The notes beneath the pieces are model-generated. The model searched no databases and had not been told where the DNA came from. It worked only from the letters and a program-made list of their open reading frames with translations. 64,000 bases of DNA. Origin: Atherinomorus stipes (lineage: Eukaryota; Chordata; Actinopteri; Atheriniformes; Atherinidae). Made by a program: the position numbers and the translations under genes. Shown piece by piece: positions 21,801-30,700 of the stretch (the stretch's first letter is position 1; every line of letters starts with the position of its first letter). The stretch is taken from positions 62,001 through 126,000 of the forward strand of contig JALJCO010001415.1 of NCBI GenBank assembly GCA_023101725.1, given 5' to 3'.

Positions 21801-24143
21801 GTGTGCTGCATTCAGGTGCAGTAACGCCGCTGTGTGTGCTGCATTTACATGCAGCAACGCCGCTGTGTGTGCTGCATTCAGATGCAGTAACGCCGCTGTG
21901 TGTGCTGCATTCAGGTGCAGTAACGCCGCTGTGTGTGCTGCATTTACATGCAGCAACGCCGCTGTGTGTGCTGCATTCAGGTGCAGCAACGTTGCTGTGT
22001 GTGCTGCATTCAGGTGCAGCAACGTTGCTGTGTGTGCTGCATTCAGGTGCAGTAACGTTGCTGTGTGTGCTGCATTCAGGTGCAGTAACGTTGCTGTGTG
22101 TGCTGCATTCAGGTGCAGTAACGTTGTTGTGTGTGCTGCATTCAGGTGCAGTAATGCCGCTGTGTGTGCTGCATTCAGATGCAGTAACGCCGCTGTGTGT
22201 GCTGCATTCAGGTGCAGCAATGCCGCTGTGTGTGCTGCATTCAGGTGCAGCAACGTTGTTGTGTGTGCTGCATTCAGGTGCAGTAATGCCGCTGTGTGTG
22301 CTGCATTCAGGTGCAGCAACGTTGTTGTGTGTGCTGCATTCAGGTGCAGTAATGCCGCTGTGTGTGCTGCATTCAGGTACCTGTTGGTGGGTCGCAGCGG
22401 ATGGAAGAGTTTGGAGCGTTGGTTCCTCAGGAGTTCAGGTTGGAGGGTCGAGGATACCTGGAGGCTGCTGCTGACATCAAGCTGTCGTCTGCAGGTAAAC
22501 GATGCTCAGCTACACACGTCTGTCTCACCTGTAAGTAACAAGATGCAACGATTACAGATTTTCTAAGTAAAGTTATTGTTAAAAAAAAAAAATCGGGTCT
22601 CTTATGAATATGAACACATAAATACTTTTACATTTTTATTTCTTTCTATCTTTTGATGCCAACATAATAAAATGATATAGAACAGTGTTTCCCACAGGAT
22701 TTTAGGAGACCAAATTGCAATGTTGGTCAGAAAAATGTCAATTCGTTTTTTTTCCCTCATATTGTTTTCTGGAACAATATGTTGTTGTTTCAGAGAACAA
22801 TATTGTTCTTTGGGCTGGTGCATGCACAGCAGCCTCACAGTAAGGACACAATAACACTTATTTCAATATTATTTTAATTAAATATTAAACCAGTTACTGA
22901 ACTTGTATAACGATGGTGGTGAAACATTGGATGTATTTTCCCTTTTCACTGCAACTTCTTTGTGGCTGATGTACAGGATGGTGAGCCGTCCACCATAGTG
23001 ACGTATTGGTCAGTGTTTTCTAAAGCAGGGCTTTTCACTTGGGTCCTACGAGGGCTGTGATCCAGCAGGTTTTCCATCTCCCTGCTCCAACACACCTGAC
23101 TCAAATTAAAATGATTCAACTACAGACGTAACAATTACCGGTAAAATGGTTAACCGTGATGAAATTCCCAACGATTAGTAATACCGTTTCAAATTTTAAT
23201 TATCGTTAAAACTGTGACTGATTACTGCACTTTAAAAAAACTCAGTGATGCTGCTCATTGGCTGGAAAAACAGCAGCAGTCCCAGTTTACAATGTTTAAT
23301 TAATGAAAACATGGCAGAAGGCAACCAAGGCACCCACATGGACGGTTCTCTTAACATTTTTCCACTTTAAAAAGGACTTTAGACACATTTTGGATATTTT
23401 TAAAGATGCTGTGGGGTATTTCTATAATACCGCAATAAAAATGATAACCGTGATCATTTTGGTCACAATAACCGTGATATGAAATTTTCATATCGTTACA
23501 TCCCTAGATCCAACAGTGAATCAAGCTCTGCACAATGACTCATTAACTTGTGTTGGGAGACATGGAAAACCTGCTAGGTTGCGGCCCTCGTAGCCCTGTT
23601 TTAGAACCTTAGTAATCTGACGAGGATTTGTTTGTTAGTCAGGAATAATTCTCTGACATACCTTCCCACTTGGACACGTGGTGAAAACAAAAAAACAGAA
23701 GTGGTAAAACACAGACACAAGTTTTTCATTCAGTGTTGCGCTGATGTGGCCTGGACCTAATCCTTTATGGAAAGTGAAGATATTGTAGGATCTTTATGAT
23801 AATGGCGGCATTTAATACCCTGAATTCTAGTAAAACCAGGTAACTGTTGGATCCCTAGTACCTGTCTCACCTGTGTGCAGGCTGGGTGGCTGTGACGGCG
23901 ATGGAGGGCGAGCAGCTGCAGATGAGGGTTCATGGTCCACCGGCTGCAGGTTACGGTTTGCGGATGCCGCCGCTGCTGCCTCACATCGTGTCTCTGAAAG
24001 GAGAGCGCATTCACAGATCTGCAGCCTACAAACCAGTGAAAGCTGCAGGGCGGCTGGATGGAGGACTGTCAGCTGACGGAGCCACAACGCTGCAGGTCGT
24101 CAAGAAGAAGAAGAAGAAGAAGCAGAAAAAGGAGGCGAAGTGA
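6842..24143 (+). CDS. noa1: NOA1, mitochondrial circularly permuted GTPase (nine coding exons)
   Basis: Coding exons: 6842-7061, 14428-15393, 16903-17067, 17144-17254, 20101-20192, 20435-20566, 21229-21345, 22377-22494, 23881-24143. All introns are GT-AG and all joins keep frame, giving 727 aa (human NOA1 is about 698). NOA1 is a YqeH-family GTPase needed for mitochondrial ribosome assembly and respiration. Residues 1-40 look like a mitochondrial presequence. A zinc-binding module has Cys186/189 and Cys223/226. The GTPase motifs come in permuted order: NKVD 291-294 (G4), SAKTG 331-335 (G5), GSANAGKST 359-367 (G1), then DTPG 509-512 (G3). The C-terminal domain (LPVHITSL-like region, WVAVTAM) ends in a Lys-rich tail. 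The start is the first ATG in frame; a TTTTTAG just upstream could be an acceptor for a 5' UTR exon. AATAAA at 24619-24624 is the likely polyadenylation signal. It is tail to tail with rest. Confidence 0.95.
7536..7985 (+). repeat. Left arm of a long inverted repeat
   Basis: It pairs with 11010-11412 over most of its length. Matching landmarks include AGTTCACTATTG...CCGAAGGGA (outer end), GCATTCTAAACC, GGAGGCTGCCTACTTT, GGGCATTGTACCCTAT, CAGCAGATCGC and GACAATTAATTGTC (inner end). Divergence is moderate, with small indels. CpG-rich words such as GCGTAAATTACGCGCG occur in the outer half. Confidence 0.8.
8535..8748 (+). repeat. Left arm of the inner inverted repeat
   Basis: It pairs with 9238-9422. 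Landmarks are CTCGTCAACAG, ACCAATCAGA, TTTTACCATC, a T-run next to GGTGGTGGTGGGAGAC, and CTTTATAAAGGAAAAGTC, all found inverted on the right. The spacer is about 490 bp. Confidence 0.8.
9238..9422 (-). repeat. Right arm of the inner inverted repeat
   Basis: This is the inverse partner of 8535-8748, containing GACTTTTCCTTTATAAAG, GTCTCCCACCACCACC plus an A-run, and GATGGTAAAA...CTGATTGGTCCTGTTGACGAG. Confidence 0.8.
9430..11009. other. Interior of the intron-1 transposon block, no intact gene
   Basis: This sequence lies between the inverted arms. A short frame at about 9632-9742 (through [14 protein letters not shown]) faintly recalls the Myb/SANT-like domains of Harbinger-type elements, but it is too short and degraded to assign. 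Simple GAAT repeats occur near 10183-10216. I see no exon with acceptable splice sites. Confidence 0.35.
11010..11412 (-). repeat. Right arm of the long inverted repeat
   Basis: This is the inverse partner of 7536-7985, about 400 bp. Shared words include AGACAATTATTGTC, GATCGCGATCTGCTG, AGGGTACAATGCC, AAAGTAGGCAGCC, GCGCGCGTAATT and CCCTTCGGCTTGCAATAGTTCACT. Confidence 0.8.
11601..12892. mobile_element. MITE with GGCCCCGTCCCAATACCCGC ends
   Basis: It has 20 bp of near-perfect terminal inverted repeat: GGCCCCGTCCCAATACCCGC on the left and its inverse GCGGGTATTGGGACGGGGCC on the right. The interior is non-coding with an imperfect internal mirror (AGTGAAGTCCGC...GCAGACTTCAC) and an AT-rich middle. 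A fragment with GTTTAGTTTAGTTTA repeats near 12139 may be a separate insertion. No clear 8-bp target duplication is visible. Confidence 0.75.
13449..14300 (-). mobile_element. hAT transposon relic with C-terminal dimerisation domain
   Basis: The left border is the GTGTTGTATAAAGTAC...GAGTAAAAGTAAAAGTA tract common to fish hAT elements, and AGTAAAAGTA words recur on the right at 14240-14290. On the minus strand 13970-14125 encodes a hATC-like peptide ([14 protein letters not shown], then [18 protein letters not shown]). Only this C-terminal fragment of the transposase survives. It sits in noa1 intron 1, close upstream of exon 2. Confidence 0.8.
15510..16290 (+). repeat. Degenerate minisatellite in noa1 intron 2
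   Basis: Variants of a 40-57 bp unit built on AGGAACGTTTCAGA and GGTTTGATCCAGAACAGGTT recur about ten times. The array is interrupted by the hAT MITE at 15787-16144, so the tandem array predates that insertion. Confidence 0.65.
15787..16144. mobile_element. hAT MITE with TAGAGATGC ends
   Basis: The ends TAGAGATGCAGCGATCCGAT and ATCGGTGCATCTCTA are inverted repeats. Flanking 8-mers GTTTCAAA and CTTTCAAA match at seven of eight positions, as expected for a hAT 8-bp target duplication. The element is 358 bp, non-coding, and rich in TATCGGAT words. Confidence 0.85.
16321..16818. mobile_element. MITE with CCAATTCCTATCTTAACCCT ends
   Basis: The left end is GGTTGAATCCCAATTCCTGTCTTAACCCTCAAT. The right end is its imperfect inverse, running from about 16784 to GGAATTGGCCC at 16818, so the terminal repeat is about 30 bp. 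It is non-coding. Its terminal motif resembles the MITEs at 2306 and 11601. It lies in noa1 intron 2 just before exon 3. Confidence 0.7.
17255..18771 (+). other. First half of noa1 intron 4, no recognised feature
   Basis: This is ordinary intron sequence. A short tandem array at about 18375-18428 repeats a 14-bp unit (GCTGCTGCATGCAC) four times. No exon-like frames with splice sites were found. Confidence 0.5.
18772..19477 (+). repeat. Dispersed repeat, copy 2 of the GTGAAGCCAGG family
   Basis: It aligns with 1437-2030. About 200 bp at 19050-19240 is extra here, ending in CAATGACAATAAAGGCTATTC. That is the kind of 3' tail left by a 5'-truncated LINE, so a LINE end probably inserted in this copy. 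Confidence 0.75.
19513..19698 (+). pseudogene. Unidentified 61-codon exon-like frame with polyadenylation signal
   Basis: The frame is open from 19513 to a TAA at 19696-19698. It has a charged, helix-like composition ([20 protein letters not shown], then LSYRFKQKN) and AATAAA follows at 19706-19711. It has no in-frame ATG. Possible acceptors CCAACCCAG and CCTCTGCAG lie at the 5' side, but neither keeps phase with noa1 exon 4. It is bounded by the forward repeat ending at 19477 and its inverted fragment at 19780. I do not recognise the family. It may be a retrocopied 3' end of a small gene, a nested terminal exon, or chance. Confidence 0.3.
19780..19925 (-). repeat. Inverted fragment of the GTGAAGCCAGG repeat family
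   Basis: This matches the reverse complement of the 3' part of the repeat at 19250-19440, including CTCCCGTGTTAAAAAG and CCAACTTCACAGCAGAAATA. It creates an inverted pair with about 300 bp between. Confidence 0.75.
20567..21228 (+). other. noa1 intron 6, AT-rich
   Basis: The intron has ATAATAAT-type simple sequence at about 20940-21110. No other feature was seen. Confidence 0.5.
21376..22376 (+). repeat. 33-bp minisatellite, 30 full copies plus an 11-bp partial copy, filling noa1 intron 7
   Basis: The unit is GCTGCATTCAGGTGCAGYAA followed by CGCCGCTGTGTGT, with point variants (CGTTGCTG, CGATGCTG, CGTTGTTG; TTTACATG for TTCAGGTG in three copies). Thirty full 33-bp units run to 22365, and an 11-bp partial unit ends exactly at the AG of the exon-8 acceptor (22376). 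Most units contain the same TGCTGCATTCAG|G acceptor-like sequence. The array starts 30 bp after the exon-7 donor (21346). Because 33 is a multiple of three, long frames run through it on both strands. They encode 11-residue repeats such as [11 protein letters not shown] and are not evidence of a protein. Confidence 0.97.
23033..23602. mobile_element. hAT-type MITE with CAGCAGGTTTTCCAT ends
   Basis: The left tract CTACGAGGGCTGTGATCCAGCAGGTTTTCCAT and right tract ATGGAAAACCTGCTAGGTTGCGGCCCTCGTAG are inverted repeats of about 30 bp. Both flank a TCCAACACACCTGACTCAA / CTCATTAACTTGTGTTGG pair. It lies in noa1 intron 8 and is split by the element at 23120-23506. Confidence 0.8.
23120..23506. mobile_element. 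MITE nested inside the hAT MITE
   Basis: It begins CTACAGACGTAACAATTACC and ends GATATG...CGTTACATCCCTAG. The two ends are imperfect inverse repeats, and the interior carries repeated AACCGTGAT words. It interrupts the outer element between AATGATTCAA and ATCCAACAGTG, so it is the younger insertion. Confidence 0.75.
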
Positions 24144-24640
24144 CCTCATGCAGACAGGTGGAACCTGAGGTGAAGCTCTGCCTCCCCAGACTGACCTCAG
24201 AGATGAACGGTGCTGCAATACAACCTGTTTCCATGGTTGCATGCCTGGTCATCAGCCGGACTTTCCCCAGATAAACTGGTTCTGCTTGCTGAAAGCAGGA
24301 GGTGTTCAGGCTATGAGCGTGATCAGACCTGCAGTAAACTCCAGCACCATCCCATAATAACCTGAGATCAGATCATTTATTTTACTGAAAGTTATCTGAT
24401 TCGTAAACTGACTCAGTTTCTGGGTCAAATACATACATCAGGATATAAAAACACACAGATGCTGGTCTGAGCACCTGATCAGCCTGCAGTTAGGCAGCCG
24501 AGTTCTGGTCCAGAAAACTGAGTTCTGATGACCAACCAGTTCAGAAATGAAAACTTATTTAATACTGTATATCAGACTTTTTACAAAAATTAAATTAATA
24601 TTCTGTCTGTTGACTTTGAATAAAATGGAGTCAGATGTCT
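24144..24640 (+). other. noa1 3' UTR (inferred)
   Basis: The sequence from the stop codon to just past AATAAA (24619-24624), about 500 bp, fits a 3' UTR. No ORF or repeat is seen. The end is inferred from the signal only. Confidence 0.55.
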
Positions 24641-25361
24641 TCTGTGTGGTTCTGATGTCAGTGTTGCTTCATCAGGAACAGAACCGGTGGGATTGATCAG
24701 GTTCTTACAGGTTTCAGCATGAAAAAATGAAAAAATGAAGACCTTTTGAAAGTTTATTAATTAACTTTAAGACCAACATGATTCATCACTGGAAACATTT
24801 AAATGATCCCAGAAATTCAAGAACTTTTATTTTTGATTAATTTAGTCACTAAACAACAGAGACCAATTCAATTTGGTTCTAAAACTGATATCAAAACAGT
24901 TATCTTCATACCGCATGCTACCTTCGTAGCACTAATATCTGTCCGTATCCAGCCGTGACACTGAGTCAGCATGACTGGAAGACATGAAGAGATTTTTCAG
25001 TGAGAAAACTTTAAACCATGAAAACAAGTAGCCTAAGGTTCACATTCTAGATGCGGATGGTTGAAACAGTTTTGCGCCCGCTTGTAGCCACAGACTGGGC
25101 CATTTCCTGCACGTAGTCATCACAGGAGTGTACTTGTATCACTACGTACCAACACTTGTAGCCGTCTGACCGCTTAGAAAGACGGACAGAATCAACTTCT
25201 GATTTGGGCGTTTTATTCAGCGTAGTGTAGCCAACGCTTCTCAGGAAAGAATAAAAGTTATAAATTAATACTTGCCTAGATATAATTTAAAACCTTGGAT
25301 AAAAAGCTGACTATTTTAATACACTTTAGTGTTCAGAATTTCAGACATTTTTAGACTTTAA

Positions 25362-26215
25362 AGGGGAAGTTCAGGATTTTTGACATAGGGCCTCATTTAC
25401 AAGTGAGCCAGAATACTACTTATCACTGAAGACAGTTTCATCATATTTCATTCCGTTATTCTAGTTCCAGTGGGTCGCCGATGCTAATGCTAGTGAAAGT
25501 CAATAGGAATCTGCTAGCCTGTCATTAATAACGATCTTATCCACTCCACAGAACATTCAAGGCAAATAATTTCTAACTTCAAACTATCTGTGTAAATGCT
25601 GTGTTAACAGAATAATGTTACAAATAGAAAACTAACCTGCGTTTCGTTTAATTTTGATTGTAAAGTTTCTCAGCAGCAACAAAGTTTTACTTCCTGTATT
25701 TGGCAGCAGAGTGATGCCATTTGCTGCTACATGCATGAAGGAATTTGATTACACAAATATAAAGTCTAAAATACGGCCACGTCTAAAAGGCATGAGGAAA
25801 TGTTGGATTTTGAAGATGATTTCGAACTTTTTTCATCAAACTAACTGTCACCATGTCTCTAGGAACCAGAATACACTGGCAAAGGTAGTAAGCTGGTAAG
25901 AAACTAGTTCCTCAATATGTAATGCAAAATTTGTCATACAAGGCTAGTTTTTCTTTTTTAAACACGAGTTTACTAGTTTAACACAACATTTACACAAATA
26001 GGGCTGCGGATTTGCCTCGGATGTTCTGTAAAGTGGATAAGATTGGTTTAAATGACAGGCTAGCAGATTCCTATTGACTTCCACTAGCTTTAGCATCAGC
26101 AACCTCCTGGAACTAGAATAACGGGATGAAATATGTTGAAACCATCTTCAGTGATAAATAGTATTCTGGCTCACTTGTAAATGAGGCCCTATGTCAAAAA
26201 TTCTGAACTTCCCCT
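25362..26215. mobile_element. piggyBac-like MITE with about 200-bp terminal inverted repeats
   Basis: TTAA at 25358-25361 and at 26216-26219 flank an 854-bp element. It begins AGGGGAAGTTCAGGATTTTT and ends in its inverse. The arms stay complementary for roughly 200 bp (GGGCCTCATTTACAAGTGAG, ATTCTAGTTCCAG, ATAGGAATCTGCTAGCCTGTCA). TTAA duplication is the signature of piggyBac-type insertion. The interior is non-coding. It sits between the tails of noa1 and rest. Confidence 0.85.
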
Positions 26216-26449
26216 TTAAGATCCTGCAAGAACCCTGTGGAGCCTTTCATCCAAGTCCAGCATCTGTTACCGTGGCAATGTGGCAGGCTGAGCGCTGATT
26301 GGTTCTCTGGTGTCATGTGACACAGCGTCACGTGTTACTGTGTAGAAAGCTGCTTCAGGGGTTCTGGTTCTTTCTGGTCATGATGCTGCTGTAACCTGAG
26401 ATGGGATTTTGTGTGTGTGAGACATGAATCAATAAATGGATCAATAATG

Positions 26450-27798
26450 ATCAGTGGTTTTATAAATCTTTATTTAAAAGAAGACGTGAGCGACACATGA
26501 CAGGTGTTAGTTTCTAATAACCCAACAGACTGTTAACCCGGTTCTGAGGAACCCAACCAGGTCCATTTCATAACATGACATCATCACAACAACCGCTTCC
26601 TGTTAGTTGTCCAAGTTCCAAACCTTATTTAATCAACAGACCCAATCCAACAGCTGCAAGCCAATAAATGATCCGAAACGGGTCGTTGTCATGGAGCTGG
26701 TGAAGATCACATCATCATCATCCTCAGACGGAAACCGTCCAGTAGGTTAAAACTAGAACCACATCTGGACCACAGAGAGTTCTGAAATATTTACAGGCCC
26801 AGAACAACCGAAAGTTTTTTCATCATCAAACTAAAAGGATGAAGTTCAGACTGAACGAGGACAGAAAACGACAACAGGAAACAAAAATAAAGACAAAGAC
26901 AACAAACCGGAAACAAAAAGGATGGACTAAAAACAACAACAAAATGAGAAACAGATGGGACCGACAGGTGAACCGGACATGGAACCGATTCCAGCTGATT
27001 GTCGAAGGCACTGAAAGGCATAAAGATCAGGAACTGGACTTAGTGATGTGGTAATGAGACCAGGAAACCCGGTTCTGCTGGGCTCAGCTGTAACAGATTG
27101 CTCTGCTGATGAGATCTGAAGGGAAAGTTAAAGAAACGATGCAGTGACACACCAGAACAGAACCAAGTCCAGTCATCTTTTACGATCCAGACTCAGGACC
27201 CAGTTCGATAAACACCTATAGGTTTCCTGATGCATGTTTGAATTCTTTGATTTAAAAAAAAAAGTTTAAAAAGTGGCTATAAATGTCAGGATTTCCCTCA
27301 GACGAGTTCAGCTGGAACACAAAAACACAAACGACCCGTTGAAGGACTAAGTTAACAACCAGAACTGCCGACAGCTGGGGACCGACTGATCGGTTCAGGA
27401 TCAATTCATCAAAAAGAGACCTGATCGGTTCTCTGACCTGTTACCTGTTCATTAAAGCAGAGAGTAAACCATCTCCATGGAAACCATGACTTGTTAAACA
27501 GACCGAGCAGCTGGTAGACCTCAAACTGAGAGTGGGTCAGCTGATGTAGGTTCTGAACATCTGGACCAGAATTTTTCTACTCAGTTTCTGACCCGGTTCA
27601 AACAGATCCAAAACCTTCATAGAGAAAAATGACTGATTTAATGATGGGTCGGCACCAGTGTTCTTACCCGGCAGCAGGTGAAGTCTAGAATCCATCCAGA
27701 CCCGTGGCGTTTAAAGCAACACGCAGATTAACTGATATCAGGTTACACAGAACAAACAAACGGAGGACCAGATGTCCAGACGCCATGGAAACAGCGGT
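26450..27798 (-). other. rest 3' UTR (inferred)
   Basis: On the minus strand the stop codon is at 27801-27799 and an AATAAA lies at 26474-26469, giving a 3' UTR of about 1.3 kb. No coding frame or transposon end is visible in between. The end point is inferred. Confidence 0.5.
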
Positions 27799-30700
27799 TC
27801 ATTTCTGGGCCTTGCTGGTACCAGTACCATCCATGTAGTAAACGTTGACCAGGTGGCGGTTCAGGTGGCGGCGGTACTCCACCTCCAGCGGGAACGTGCG
27901 GTCGCAGAAGATGCACATGTGACTCTTGAGCTCGGTGGGCGTTGGGATCTCGTCGGTGGGCGTTTCCGGGTCGTTGGACATTTTGGTCGGCCCGGTACCT
28001 GTACCATTCAGGCCCGAGTCGTCGCTGCCCTCTGAAGCACTGTCACTGATGTCGCTTCCTCCCTCGTGGCTGCTGTGGATGCCCTCGTCATCCTCTGCGT
28101 CGGCGGGTTTGCCCCGCGGGCCCGGAGGTACCAGAGGAGATGGTGGCGTGGGTTTGGTGACTGTCGGCTCGGCGTGGTCTGCAGCTGGACTCGGCGGGTG
28201 TGGTCCGGAGCTCCTGGGTGCTGAGACGGCCATCTGATCTGAAGGTTTGCTCAGAGTCTCTTCACATTCTGGTGGAACTGGTTCCTCTGTTGGGGAACTG
28301 TTCTGCGTTGGACCGGTTCCTGTCAGCTCAGATTGGGCTGGGTTGTCTGGCTGAACAGAACCTTCTGGAGCATCCGAGGATGGATTGATGACGGGAGCGG
28401 TCTGCTTTGGACCCTTCTTGCTGGAGGTTCTGGTCTTCTGTTTCAAACCTGCTCCCCGATTGGACTTAGGAGTCGGACCGGACCTGTTCATCTTGGTGGT
28501 ACTGCCTGAAGGTTTGGATGGCAGCTTCTCAGCAGCTTTCACACGTCTGGTCTTTGAGGACTTTTGGGAAAGATCTAAAACCTCAGTGGACTTCCTCTTT
28601 GTGGACTTGTTTTTGACCACCTTCACTTTCGGACCAGAACTGTCCGGTTTCTGTGAAGCTTCCTCCTCGTGTTCTGGTATCTTTTCCAACTTCTTTGATC
28701 CAGACTTCCTGTTCTTACCGAGGATTTTGTTCTCATTCTTTGGAGACTCCTTGTCCTTCTCGGGCCTCACCTTCTGAACCGCCTCAGAACTCTCTGCCTC
28801 TGCTTGGAACTTTTGGGTTGCGGGTTCTTCTGCTTGGTCCCGGATGGCGGTTTTCTCAGATGGAGGCTTCTTGGCTCGTTTCTTTGCCTTGTCAGGACTT
28901 ACCGTTGCTGGACTTATCTCCGGCTGGATGTCTTTCGCAGGTGGGGTTTCAGCAGGAGTCTCTCCAACCTTCTTCTGCCGGGAGAAAATCTTCGTCTTCT
29001 GTGTTTTCTCCTTTTCAGATGGGATGTTTGGTTTCTTGGCAATCTTTTCAGGACTTTCAGCTGGTACCACTTGGTTGCTGCCTGGCTGGCCACTCTTCTT
29101 AATAGACAGATTGATGGGACAAGAGTCGTCATCCCCATCGTCCAGGTCCATGTCCTCCTCCATGCCAGGAGAAGCTTTGGAGTTCTCGTCTGTGCCCTCA
29201 GAACCTTGTCTCTTCACCCGGAGTTTGACTTTGGACACGTCTAGCTCCACATTGCAGCCAGAGTGTCTGGACTTGATGTGGTACTGCAGGTTGCACTTCT
29301 TGGAGGCGGCGTACTTGCAGAGCGGACACAGGAACTGCCGAGGGTTCAGGTGGAGCTCCACGTGCTTCTTGAAGTTGCTACGGTCAGCCGTCTTATACTC
29401 GCAATACGGACAGGACAGCGGTTTGGGACCGTTGTGGACCTGCCGGGCGTGGCGGGTCACCTCGTGCTGGTTGGCCGCCAGGTAGGGGCAGAGCTCACAC
29501 TTGAACGGACGTTCACCTGCAAACAGAAGACAAATGTCTTAGAAGACAGCAGCGTCTGATAGAGAGGACACAACAGGTGAGACTCAAGACAGGAAACTCC
29601 ATCAGGACATATAGAATCACCTGGTTCTGGTTCTGGTTCACCTGGTTAAACCAGTTTGCAAACAACAGTTTTCAAACTGAGCGTCCCTCCCTCTCAGGCT
29701 AATGGCCCCCTTGTTCTTCAGCCTATTCAGCTTCAACAACTCCTTCAGAGCTCAGAAGCGGGTAAAAGGCAAACTAATATTAACCCTGGTTTTCCAACGT
29801 GCATTATCTAAAGCTCTTACCTTTTCTTCGGTGCATCCGCCGTTTTTCTTTTTTTTTTTTCCTGGGAGAGTTCGAGTGACTGGCGTCTGCTCCAATCATG
29901 AGCTTATTTCCACACAGCGTCATGTCCTTAGCTCTGTCATTGACTGGTGATATAAACAGAAATCTCCACCCAGAAACGTCCTCACCAGACCATAAGAAAG
30001 CCAAAGAGCGAATTACAGGCAGGGGGAAAGGGAGCTTCATTCAAACGCACCACTGCACGCGAGTAGAGGCCCAAAGGCGCAGTTTGAGACGGATTTCTCT
30101 TGCGCAAGTCTAACGTTTATTTTCAGGGGGGAAACGATTGGTAAGTTTGATCATTATAAGGAATGTCCCGATCCTATCATGTGATCAGAAATGAGGCCCA
30201 ATCAGGTAGTTTCAGACCGGAATTGGCTTTTACATCCCTATCAGGGATCAGATATGTTTTCTTTACACCGACACGGCAGCAATGGGCTGCCACATCAGCC
30301 ATGGCCAACACTGCCCGTAAGAGATGCGTCCGTAGGCGCATCTCATTTTCCTCTGCGTGATTTTCCAGTCAGTTACGGTTTTATGACCAGCAGTTGGTTT
30401 GATTCTGCCTCATATGAACCACCGGAGTCCAGCAAGTAGCACAATGCTGTATGCTGCAGCATCATTGCACCATTATGCAATGAAATCATGTGTGAAAGCA
30501 GCCAGATTCTAGCTTCTGTGTCACATGATGATGGTAGCTAGTGTTGTAGTCAAGACCACACCCACCAAGACATTACTGAGACCAAGTACCAAGACCTTTG
30601 GGCCTCTACTCGTGTGCAGTGGTGCGTTTGAATGCAAATCTCTCCCCCTGCCTGTAATTCGCTCTTTCGTTTTGTTTTGGTGTGTTCGGGACGTTTCTGG

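Noticed and set aside
21376..22376. CRISPR-like array
   Set aside because: The units are directly adjacent with no spacers and vary by point changes, inside a vertebrate intron.
21211..22566. 451-codon open frame (and 366- and 322-codon frames) as a protein gene
   Set aside because: It is noa1 exon 7 continued through a 33-bp minisatellite. The long frames are due to the period being a multiple of three, and exon 8 is read out of frame.
27772..29559. Long plus-strand frames over 27.8-29.5 kb
   Set aside because: They are antisense shadows of the 1.7-kb last coding exon of rest.
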